Source of the DNA: Chloroflexota bacterium
GTDB lineage: Bacteria > Chloroflexota > Anaerolineae > Aggregatilineales > Phototrophicaceae
Direction of reading: 5' to 3'
Length of the DNA: 64,000 bases
Assembly (NCBI GenBank): GCA_016223085.1
Contig: JACRPS010000016.1
Location: 1-64,000, forward strand
Shown: positions 15,794-22,707 of the stretch, piece by piece
How the letters are laid out: each line of letters begins with the position of its first letter
How positions within the stretch are numbered: the stretch's first letter is position 1
Notes under the pieces: generated by a model
Told to the model about the DNA's origin: nothing
What the model saw: the letters and a program-made list of their open reading frames with translations, nothing else
The model's database searches: none
Made by a program: the position numbers and the translations under genes

Positions 15794-17026
15794 ATGCGAA
15801 CGACAATTCGCGTCCTGGTAGCCGCGCTGGCCGTGCTGATCGTAGCCGGGTTCGGTGTTCAGTCGCAGCCGGTGCACGCTGCCGGACGGCAGGTGTGGGC
15901 CTACTACTTCGGCTGGTATACGGGCGATACCTGGGGCGATGGCCGCCTGACCGACCGACCCGCCAACCCCTACGACTCACGCGATGGCGGGGCATTGGGG
16001 CGGCAGATTGACGAAGCCAAGAGCGCCGGCATTGACGCTTTTATCGTCAGCTGGTTTGGGCCGAAGGGTGACAACCTGACCAACCAGAATTTTAACGCCC
16101 TGCTCGACCAGGCCTCGGCGCGCGGCTTCGGCATTGGCGCGTCGGTGGATATGCAGGAAGGCGGCTACAACGCCACCACCGACGAAGTGCTGGAAACGCT
16201 GCGTTACCTCATCAACGACCGCGCCAATCACCCGGCTTACCTGCGCTACGACGGCAAGCCGGTGATTTACTTCTGGAATCAGGCGCGCTTCTCCGTGGGC
16301 GACTGGCAGAACATCCGCGACCAGGTAGACCCGAACCGCAATACCATCTGGGTAGCGGAAGGCACCAGCACCAAGTTTATCCCGGTGTTTGACGGCCTGT
16401 ACCTGTTTAACACCGCCTGGGCAGCCAATCCCGGCGCGGTCGCGGCGCAGTGGATGCGGAACGTGCAGAATGCCGGCGGCTGGTTCTACACGCCGACGGT
16501 GCTGCCCGGCTGGGACGAATCACGCATTGCCGGGCGCAGCAACCCGACCGACCCGCAGGATCGCGGCGGCAGCAGCTTCCTGACGCGAAGCTGGGAAGGC
16601 GCGGCCAACAGCGGCGCGAACGTGATTCTGATTGTGAGCTGGAACGAGTATTTTGAAAACTCGCATATCGAGCCAAGCCAGAACTTTGGCACGGCAGCGC
16701 TGGATACGCTGCGCCCGCTGATCGCCGCCTGGGAGAGCGGCCAGCCGGTGCCGGAAAGCGCGCCAGCGCCCAACGCCGGCGGCAATCCGCCCGGCGCGCC
16801 GACCGGCATCACCCTGACCATCACCAACAACGTCCGCTTCCGGGGCGGCCCCAGCACCAGCGCGGCCATCCTCGGCACGCTGACGTTTGATACGACGGTG
16901 GACGTAGTGGGACGTACCACCGATGGCGCGTGGATTCAGGTCAACTACCAGGGGCAAAGCGGCTGGGTGTCCAGCCGGTACGGCAACCTGAGCGGCGACC
17001 TGAACGCCGTGCCGGTGACAGGATAG
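15794..17026 (+). CDS. Secreted GH99/GH71-like glycosidase with C-terminal SH3 domain
   Basis: Exported protein of 410 residues. The signal peptide is residues 1-32 (LVAALAVLIVAGFGVQSQPVHAAG). The catalytic-type barrel spans about 33-310: VWAYYFGWYTGDTWGDG, then AGIDAFIVSWFGPKGDN, KPVIYFWNQARF, and the family-typical end WNEYFENSHIEPS near 285. These features match the GH99-like/WbsX-like group that cleaves alpha-mannan or related glycans. The substrate is not evident. A Pro/Ala linker precedes a bacterial SH3 domain (about 345-402, with VRFRGGPSTSAAILG and GWVSSRY). The start at 15794 follows AGGAG. TATAAT lies at 15727-15732. Confidence 0.85.
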   Translation: MRTTIRVLVAALAVLIVAGFGVQSQPVHAAGRQVWAYYFGWYTGDTWGDGRLTDRPANPYDSRDGGALGRQIDEAKSAGIDAFIVSWFGPKGDNLTNQNFNALLDQASARGFGIGASVDMQEGGYNATTDEVLETLRYLINDRANHPAYLRYDGKPVIYFWNQARFSVGDWQNIRDQVDPNRNTIWVAEGTSTKFIPVFDGLYLFNTAWAANPGAVAAQWMRNVQNAGGWFYTPTVLPGWDESRIAGRSNPTDPQDRGGSSFLTRSWEGAANSGANVILIVSWNEYFENSHIEPSQNFGTAALDTLRPLIAAWESGQPVPESAPAPNAGGNPPGAPTGITLTITNNVRFRGGPSTSAAILGTLTFDTTVDVVGRTTDGAWIQVNYQGQSGWVSSRYGNLSGDLNAVPVTG

Positions 17027-17130
17027 GGATGAGGGACGAGCGCCGAGTACAGAGTGAAAAGCAGCAGAGAAAAGTGTAACATGGAGTTACCGAGGCGCAG
17101 AGACACGGGAACTGCATAGCGAAGAATGAA

Positions 17131-17161
17131 CGGGGCGGCTGGACCGGTCGCCCCATTTTTA
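17131..17161 (+). terminator. Rho-independent terminator after the GH99-like gene
   Basis: Stem CGGGGCG(G)C / G(T)CGCCCC with a short loop, followed by ATTTTTATGGG. It lies 105 bases after the GH99-like stop and just before the Pho-box-like repeats of the next operon. An intervening stretch (17040-17115) resembles the ACGGAGGCGCAGAGACACGG type of dispersed repeat. Confidence 0.65.
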
Positions 17162-17178
17162 TGGGTGAGGGTAGGATT

Positions 17179-17223
17179 CTGTCACGCTGCTGTCACGATC
17201 CTGTCATGCGGGGTTTTTATGCT
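17179..17223 (+). promoter_or_regulatory. Three-unit Pho-box-like direct repeat and -10 box
   Basis: Three direct repeats at exact 11-base spacing: CTGTCAC at 17179-17185, CTGTCAC at 17190-17196 and CTGTCAT at 17201-17207. This is the heptamer and period of the PhoB box known in proteobacteria. A -10 candidate, TATGCT, lies at 17218-17223, ten bases beyond the last heptamer, the spacing used at PhoB-activated promoters. The next start codon is at 17268. The arrangement is visible in the sequence. That a PhoB-like OmpR-family activator binds it here is inference. Confidence 0.65.
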
Positions 17224-17267
17224 GATGGGACAGCCTGAGATTACCGGAAGGAATGAGAGGGAAATAT

Positions 17268-18344
17268 ATGGCGTCCAAGAATCCCCCTGACCCCAAGCAG
17301 GAACAGCCTGTGACAGATACCGAACCGCTGTCGGCTGCCATGCTGCCCGCCGCCGAACAGGCCGGCGAACTGGCGCGCCAGGCAGCGGCGGCGCCGGTGC
17401 GATTGGCGAACGATGCCGCGGCCTCCCTGGCGGTGTCGGCACAAGCCGTACCGGTGGAAGCCTCGGAGTCCGACATCACCGATGAACTGGAACGCGGCGG
17501 GCCGGCGTTTGGCTCGTTTGTCAAGAGCGTTGGGCTGGCCGTCGCCGAAGCGCAGGAAGAACTGGACAAAACGCTGGTGAAGACGGCCAAAGTCCTGTCC
17601 GAAACGCAGATTGACGTGATCGCCATCTTCGAGCAGGTGGTCAACGATGACGACGGCACGATGGCGCAGGGCAATATCATCATGCAGAAGCTGCCGCTCA
17701 TCAACTACCTGATGCCAACGGCGTACAAGTGGTCCCGCGTGTACCTGGAAGCTGATATGACGGTGTCGGAGTTTAACTCGGCCAACGGCTTCAACATCAG
17801 CAAGACGAAAGCAGGTATGGATTCCAGCGCGGCCTTTGGCTTTGGGATGGGCAGTTTTGGCGTTTCGGCAGATACCAATTTTGATTACTCCAGGACGAAC
17901 ACGGTCACAACGACTTCGACCGACAAGGCCGCCGGTTCGATGCACATGGAAGCCACACTGGAGCCGCGCGACGACATCCAACTGCCGCGCCCATTCATCC
18001 TGCAAAAAGGCCCGCGTCTGCGCCTGAGCGTAACCGCCAGCGAGGATATCACCGAATCAAGCAGTGGCGGTACGCCGGTTGTCGTGGGGCGGAAAGTGAC
18101 CATCTCGGCGGAACTGACCAAAACCGACGGGTCGGCGCACTCCGGCAAGTCGCTGCAGGTCAGTGTTGACCGGAACGATCTGACGTTTGCGATGGCCGCC
18201 CAGGAAACCGACAGCAATGGCCGCCTGCTGATTGACATTGAACGGCGCGGCGGGCAGGCGTTTGACCCGGCCACGCCGCGCGCGGCGGCGCTGGTTCGCG
18301 TCTCGTTCGGCCTCGTCACCGAAACGCTGGGGATCAGCATCTAA
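17268..18344 (+). CDS. DUF2589-like protein, first gene of an uncharacterised four-gene operon
   Basis: A 358-residue protein with no signal peptide. The N-terminus (1-70) is Ala/Pro/Glu-rich and probably disordered. Residues 75-130 form a helix (AVAEAQEELDKTLVKTAKVL). LPLINYLMPTAYKW near 142-155 precedes a beta-rich region (VYLEADMTVSEFN). The helix, then the L-P-L-hydrophobic-P motif, then beta strands, resembles DUF2589 proteins, though I could not verify it. The C-terminal 100 residues look like an Ig-like domain (GRKVTISAELTKTDGSAHSG). The ATG at 17268 follows AGAGGG. The stop is 5 bases before the next gene. Function unknown. Confidence 0.75.
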   Translation: MASKNPPDPKQEQPVTDTEPLSAAMLPAAEQAGELARQAAAAPVRLANDAAASLAVSAQAVPVEASESDITDELERGGPAFGSFVKSVGLAVAEAQEELDKTLVKTAKVLSETQIDVIAIFEQVVNDDDGTMAQGNIIMQKLPLINYLMPTAYKWSRVYLEADMTVSEFNSANGFNISKTKAGMDSSAAFGFGMGSFGVSADTNFDYSRTNTVTTTSTDKAAGSMHMEATLEPRDDIQLPRPFILQKGPRLRLSVTASEDITESSSGGTPVVVGRKVTISAELTKTDGSAHSGKSLQVSVDRNDLTFAMAAQETDSNGRLLIDIERRGGQAFDPATPRAAALVRVSFGLVTETLGISI

Positions 18345-18349
18345 CCGTT

Positions 18350-19579
18350 ATGGCGCTCACCGATTTTCACAACGTCTTTCAGGACAGCATCCGCTGGCGG
18401 CTGACGAGCAACGGCGTTGAGATCGAGAACGGCGGCGTCGAACGTACCAAAGGTGCGCCGCTGACAGCCACGCGCATCTGGGAAACGTATGGCAGGGTCA
18501 TCAACACCTATGCTGAAAAATACCGCGTGCCCTGCGCGCTGATCGTAGCGACCATCTGTACCGAGTCCGGCGGCGATGACAGGGCGTATCGCCGCCTGCC
18601 GGGATACACGTCTGACGATACCACGCCGGACAAGGTCAAGGTCGGCCTGATGCAGATGAAGCTGTTGAAGGCGCGGCAGGCGTTGCAGCGCAAAGACCTT
18701 ACCAGCCAGGACCTGCTGGAAGTGTCGCGCTGCATCGAAGCCGGCACGGCCTACATCGCCATGCAGGCGCGCGTTTCGCTGACGCTGTTTGACCCGCCCG
18801 TGGTGGCGGCGGCATACAACGCCGATACCATCGCCCACCAGACCGGCGCGCAGAACCGCTGGAAGCTGCGCCAGGAGCCAATCGGCACGGGCAAACACTG
18901 CGATACATTCATCCGCTGGTTTAATGACTCGGTGGCCGTGCTGGCGCAGCACCCGCTGCGGCCTGCCGTTCCTTATGACAGCCTGCTCGGCACGACCCCG
19001 CCGCAGCCGCGGCGTCCCGCTGCGCCAGGGCCGAAGCTGGACGACATCACCTTCACGTTCGGCGAGAACGCCAGGCCGGAAGTGTTGAGCGCTCATTCGA
19101 TAAAAGTGCTGAAGGAGATCATGGCGGCTGCCGGGCTAAAAACGGCCATGATTACCAGCACACTGCGGGATGCCGATGACCAGGCACGCGCGATGTACAA
19201 CAACCTGATACGCCCGGAAGGCGACTGCAAAGGGTGCGGCGTGGCCGGCGGACGCAAGATGTACGCCAGCAGCGGCAATAAGGTGATTGACGTGTTTGTG
19301 CAGTCGCGCAGCGAGGGCAAATCGCCGGAGCAGATCAAGGCAGACATGGCGGCCAAAATCCGGCAGTTGGGGCCGTCCAACGTCTCGCACCACTGTCAGG
19401 ACCCGAAGGATTATGCCAGACTGAACGTGGTGGATATTGGGCCAAAATCGGTCGCTAACCAGGCCGCGTTTGAAAAGGCCGCGCGGGAGGCTGAGACAGC
19501 GGGGCGGGTGGAGAAGTTCCTGAGTCCGCGTGACAGCGACCCGGCCTTTCACCTGGAGATACGCCAGCCGGCACAGTAA
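18350..19579 (+). CDS. Two-domain peptidoglycan hydrolase: lytic transglycosylase plus M15-like peptidase
   Basis: 409 residues with two apparent wall-cutting domains and no signal peptide. The N-terminal half has the SLT lysozyme-like set: catalytic Glu in TICTESGGD (near 72), KVGLMQM (97-103) and VAAAYNAD (152-159). After a Pro-rich linker (residues 215-228), the C-terminal half resembles zinc D,D-carboxypeptidases of family M15: ITSTLRDADDQARAMY, SNVSHH with His 347/348, VVDIG with Asp 362, and FHLEI with His 401 and Glu 403. Such bifunctional enzymes occur in phage tails and injection machines, but no structural tail genes are present here. Export must use another route. It is tightly coupled to its neighbours. 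Confidence 0.8.
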   Translation: MALTDFHNVFQDSIRWRLTSNGVEIENGGVERTKGAPLTATRIWETYGRVINTYAEKYRVPCALIVATICTESGGDDRAYRRLPGYTSDDTTPDKVKVGLMQMKLLKARQALQRKDLTSQDLLEVSRCIEAGTAYIAMQARVSLTLFDPPVVAAAYNADTIAHQTGAQNRWKLRQEPIGTGKHCDTFIRWFNDSVAVLAQHPLRPAVPYDSLLGTTPPQPRRPAAPGPKLDDITFTFGENARPEVLSAHSIKVLKEIMAAAGLKTAMITSTLRDADDQARAMYNNLIRPEGDCKGCGVAGGRKMYASSGNKVIDVFVQSRSEGKSPEQIKADMAAKIRQLGPSNVSHHCQDPKDYARLNVVDIGPKSVANQAAFEKAAREAETAGRVEKFLSPRDSDPAFHLEIRQPAQ

Positions 19580-19615
19580 CGGCGATCTGTCCCACCTGTG
19601 GGCAAAGGTTTAACC

Positions 19616-19960
19616 ATGTCCGTTCCCACCGAATTTGAGTTCTGGCTGCCCGTTGCGTCGCTGCCCAAAACGATTGTTTCGCTCGATCACCTCATGACAG
19701 CGTGTGCGCGGGGCATGGTGGCAGCACAGCAGGCGCTGGATGACCGGGCGCGCGCCAGTCTGGAACGCTGGGACGAGGAGGGGATTCCGCCCAGCGCCCT
19801 GACGCTGCGCCAGTGCCGCGTCCACTTCCCTACCCGGATAACCGTTGTGCCCAGACGCAGCAGCAGTGAGCAGACCGGCCTTACCCTTGCCCCACGTTTT
19901 GAGGGGCGCGGACGTGTGACCGTATCCTACCGCTACGTTTCCCGGCAGCGGAGTGAGTGA
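19616..19960 (+). CDS. Hypothetical protein, third gene of the operon
   Basis: 114 residues, family not recognised. It has an N-terminal segment MSVPTEFEFWLPVASLPKTI, then a helix (LDHLMTACARGMVAAQQALDDRARASL). A beta-rich half follows (LRQCRVHFPTRITVVPR, GRGRVTVSYRYV). The helix-then-strands layout resembles that of the first and fourth genes, suggesting the three could be distant relatives that assemble together. The ATG at 19616 follows AAAGGT. The stop TGA ends one base before the start of the next gene. Confidence 0.7.
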   Translation: MSVPTEFEFWLPVASLPKTIVSLDHLMTACARGMVAAQQALDDRARASLERWDEEGIPPSALTLRQCRVHFPTRITVVPRRSSSEQTGLTLAPRFEGRGRVTVSYRYVSRQRSE

Positions 19961-19961
19961 T

Positions 19962-20678
19962 ATGGCGGAACTGACGATCCAGGAACTGGGCGAGAGTCTG
20001 GTGCAGGCGCTCACCGGCGTGCAGCGGTCGCTGGCCGGTTCCGCCACCGAGGCCGGGCGCTACCTGATGAACGAGGTGGAACTGGACGTGCCGGTGCGGC
20101 TGCGCGTTGGCCCGGATGGGCAGGTGCTGGTCACGCCGGCAGAGAGCGATGATCCGCCGCATCAGTTAACCCGCATCCGGCTGACGGTGCGCCCCGCCGA
20201 AGCGGACGAGGCCATCGGCCTGCCGCTGCCCGCCGGCACCGACCGCCCGCTGTCGGTGATTCCCAATCTGGCCGAGGTCGTGATTCAGCGGCTGAACAGC
20301 CTGCATCTGTACACGATTGGCGATTTCCTGCGGGTGACTTCGACCGTTCGCGGTTACCGGATGATGGCGCAGCTTGGTCTGGATTTCGATCTCGACAAAA
20401 CCATCGAGCAGGCCAAGCTGGTCGCTTCCCCGGAAATGCCGCATGTGCTGGCAGAGGATTTGCTGCGGCATGGCGTCAACAGCCGCGTGGACTTCGCCCG
20501 GCTGAAGCGCGAGCAGCTTCCGCAGGTGATTTCCGACCGCCTGCTGGAGATCATCGGGCTGGACGAGATCATCCGGATTCAGGAGGCGATTCGCGCCCAG
20601 CCGGACGTGATTTTTGGCAGCGCCACACCGGACGGCAGGAAGCCGGACGGCGGCAGGCGCAAAGAGCGCGGGAAATAA
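19962..20678 (+). CDS. Hypothetical protein with helix-hairpin-helix-like C-terminus, fourth gene of the operon
   Basis: 238 residues, not recognised as a whole. Residues 1-75 hold a helix (ELTIQELGESLVQALTGVQR) and beta strands (VELDVPVRLRVGPDGQVLV, LTRIRLTVRP), like the third gene. Residues 100-215 look like two helix-hairpin-helix units: NLAEVVIQRLNSLHLYTIGD, and GVNSRVDFARLKREQLPQVI with IIGLDEIIRIQEAIRA. They could bind DNA or protein. The tail is basic and Gly/Arg/Lys-rich. The ATG follows GGAG at 8 bases and starts 1 base after the preceding stop, so translation is coupled. A stem-loop (20732-20756) follows the operon. Confidence 0.7.
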   Translation: MAELTIQELGESLVQALTGVQRSLAGSATEAGRYLMNEVELDVPVRLRVGPDGQVLVTPAESDDPPHQLTRIRLTVRPAEADEAIGLPLPAGTDRPLSVIPNLAEVVIQRLNSLHLYTIGDFLRVTSTVRGYRMMAQLGLDFDLDKTIEQAKLVASPEMPHVLAEDLLRHGVNSRVDFARLKREQLPQVISDRLLEIIGLDEIIRIQEAIRAQPDVIFGSATPDGRKPDGGRRKERGK

Positions 20679-20731
20679 CCGGCAGGGACGGATGACCTGT
20701 TCTTCCGTTACACTCCGGTTCAGCAAACCAT

Positions 20732-20756
20732 CGGGGCGGCCTGTCACATCGCCCCG
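20732..20756. other. Stem-loop at the end of the four-gene operon
   Basis: Inverted repeat CGGGGCGG ... CGCCCCG with an imperfect stem and a loop of about ten bases, 54 bases after the last stop. There is no T run. It could be a weak terminator or a worn copy of the palindromic repeat family. Confidence 0.45.
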
Positions 20757-20893
20757 ACAAAACCCTCACCATAAACCGAACTGAACTGCTGTTTCCCGTG
20801 TTCGGCGCAAAAACCGCGCGGACTCTTGACTCTCCCCGCCAAACCCCCGACTATGGACGGTAGATGATGGTCTTACCGTCTGGAGACTCACCC

Positions 20894-21871
20894 ATGCACA
20901 CTCCGCTTGTGCCCATCGCCGACGACATCTTTCAGGTGCATCTGCCGCTGCCATTTGCGCTTAACCGCGTGAACTGCTATCTGATTCGCGGCAGTGACGG
21001 CTGGTCGGTGCTGGATACCGGCCTGAACACCGCCGAAGGCCGCGCTGCCTGGAACACGGCCTTTGCCGCGCTGGACATTCGTCCGGCGGACATCACGCAG
21101 GTAATCCTGACCCACGCCCATCCCGATCACTTTGGCATGGCGGGCTGGTTTCAGGAGCAGGCCGGCGCGCCGGTAGGTTTATCAGCGCGGGAAGCGGCCT
21201 TCGCGCGGGCGGTGTGGCTGGAGGGACACATGGGCGAGGGGTTTGACCGGTATCTGGTGCAGTTGGGGATGCCACCCGACATGGCGCAGACGGTCGCGCG
21301 CGGGGTCGCCTCCACCGGCGAGATGACGTACCCGCATCCGACACGCTTTAGTCTGCTCCAGGCGGGCGACGAAATCCAGATCGGCCAGCGCCGCTTTGTC
21401 ATGATTCACACCCCTGGCCACAGCGACGGCCAGCTTGTCTTTTACGATGCCGACGATCAACTGCTGCTATGCGGCGACCACGTACTGATGAAGATTACCC
21501 CCAACATCGGCCTGTGGCCGGACAGCGACCCCAATCCATTGGGGCGCTTTCTGGCGTCGCTGCGTGACCTGAAGGCGCTGGAGGTGCGGCTGGCGCTGCC
21601 GGGGCACAAGGCGCTCATCACCGACTGGCGCGGGCGGCTGGACGAACTGATCGCCCATCACGAGGCGCGGTTGCAGCATACGCTGGCCGCCGTTGCCGAC
21701 TGGACGACGGTGTACCAGGCGGCGCGGCAGGTGTTTAACAGCGACGTGTTTTCGCCGCATGAATGGCGCTTTGCGATGGCCGAAACGCTGGCGCATCTGG
21801 ACTATCTGGAACGGCACGGGCAGGTCACGCGGGATGATAGTGGCGAGGTCTGGCGCTTCCGGCGGTTATGA
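20894..21871 (+). CDS. Metallo-beta-lactamase-fold hydrolase
   Basis: Zinc hydrolase of 325 residues. The metal motif LTHAHPDHFG gives His74, His76, Asp78 and His79. A further His is in MIHTPGHSDGQLVF, and Asp in LLCGDHVL. Residues about 265-325 form a helical C-terminal extension (FSPHEWRFAMAETLAHLDYL, then GQVTRDDSGEVWRFRR) like the small winged domain of the glyoxalase II/LACTB2-like subgroup. The substrate is probably a thioester or a lactone-like compound. The ATG at 20894 follows GGAG. The 3' end overlaps the convergent receiver gene by 6 bases. Confidence 0.9.
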   Translation: MHTPLVPIADDIFQVHLPLPFALNRVNCYLIRGSDGWSVLDTGLNTAEGRAAWNTAFAALDIRPADITQVILTHAHPDHFGMAGWFQEQAGAPVGLSAREAAFARAVWLEGHMGEGFDRYLVQLGMPPDMAQTVARGVASTGEMTYPHPTRFSLLQAGDEIQIGQRRFVMIHTPGHSDGQLVFYDADDQLLLCGDHVLMKITPNIGLWPDSDPNPLGRFLASLRDLKALEVRLALPGHKALITDWRGRLDELIAHHEARLQHTLAAVADWTTVYQAARQVFNSDVFSPHEWRFAMAETLAHLDYLERHGQVTRDDSGEVWRFRRL

Positions 21872-22237
21872 CGCGACTGGCAGCAGCCGTTCCAGCAGCT
21901 TTGACAACATTTGCAGCGACACCGGCTTCGAGATAAAAAATTCGATGTTGAGGTCTTCACACGCCTGCCGGTAATGATGCTCCGCCGACATGGCGATCAT
22001 CTGCATCCTGCCGTAGCGTTTGGCCTGGGCGCAGTCGCGCAGCAGGTCAATACCGCGTTCACTACCCAGCCGCATGTCACACAGGAACACGTCAAACGGC
22101 TGGCTGTCCAGCAACTGCTGCGCTTCGCCGATACTGGCGGCTCCCCGAACCTGATACCCCTGCCGCGACAGAAACACGGTGAACATGTGCCGGAGATCAT
22201 CGTCATCATCCAGAACAAGGACAGAAAAACCGTTCAT
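21866..22237 (-). CDS. Single-domain response regulator
   Basis: Receiver domain of 123 residues with no output module. The acidic pocket is LVLDDDDDLRHMF, the phosphoacceptor Asp lies in VFLCDMRLG near residue 51, MIAMSAEHH carries the conserved Ser/Thr position, and EFFISKPVS the Lys. The start MNGFSVLVLDD at 22237 is chosen from the fold. There is no clear ribosome-binding site, and an alternative ATG is 27 bases upstream. The gene converges on the metallohydrolase with a small overlap. No kinase is nearby. The run of four Asp after LVLD is one more than usual. Confidence 0.85.
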   Translation of the reverse strand: MNGFSVLVLDDDDDLRHMFTVFLSRQGYQVRGAASIGEAQQLLDSQPFDVFLCDMRLGSERGIDLLRDCAQAKRYGRMQMIAMSAEHHYRQACEDLNIEFFISKPVSLQMLSKLLERLLPVAS

Positions 22238-22707
22238 AACTGCGCTCGTTTTGAGGCCGGACATTACCGGAGACAACCATTTCCATCTTAACACGAATCA
22301 CACTGGTTTGAGGGTCTATTTTTGTGAAATTGCCGTAAAGGATACAAAACGGAATTGTAATTTTGTATGGCTTTGACACAATGTCGGTTAAGGGCATTAC
22401 CCACAGAATTAGGGGGCATGGCAGCGGCTGAACGGTCTATAATCGGTGTTGGCCGTTTAATAAGTCAGGGTAACAACGGTGAAAACATTACGGGTTTGTT
22501 GGCAAGCTGCCTCACGATCAGCGCGAGCGCCCCTACGTTCTTCCGTTTGCACGGGGCGCACCCGGCTTCGTGGCGACTGCCGCGCCTTTTATGCGCATGG
22601 CTACATGCGTGAAGAAGTGGACGCTCTACGCCGGCAGTGCGGGCAGGGATAACATTCCTTTGCCGGGGCGAACCGCCGGTTCGCCCCTACCCTTGCTCTG
22701 CAATCCC
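22238..22707. other. 470-base stretch without a convincing gene
   Basis: Short open frames here lack ribosome-binding sites and recognisable composition. Visible items are TTGACA at 22373-22378 without a good -10, TATAAT near 22437-22443, and a palindromic repeat at 22664-22690. A small RNA cannot be excluded, but I see no known RNA family. Confidence 0.4.
22664..22690. repeat. Palindromic intergenic repeat, GGGGCGAACC type
   Basis: Inverted repeat CGGGGCGAACC ... GGTTCGCCCCTAC, 18 bases beyond the stop of the GH127 gene. The same type occurs at 7961-7989 and 61467-61495. Confidence 0.82.

Noticed and set aside
22238-22663. Small non-coding RNA gene in the gap before GH127
   Set aside because: TTGACA lacks a matching -10, and no conserved RNA secondary structure or terminator is evident.
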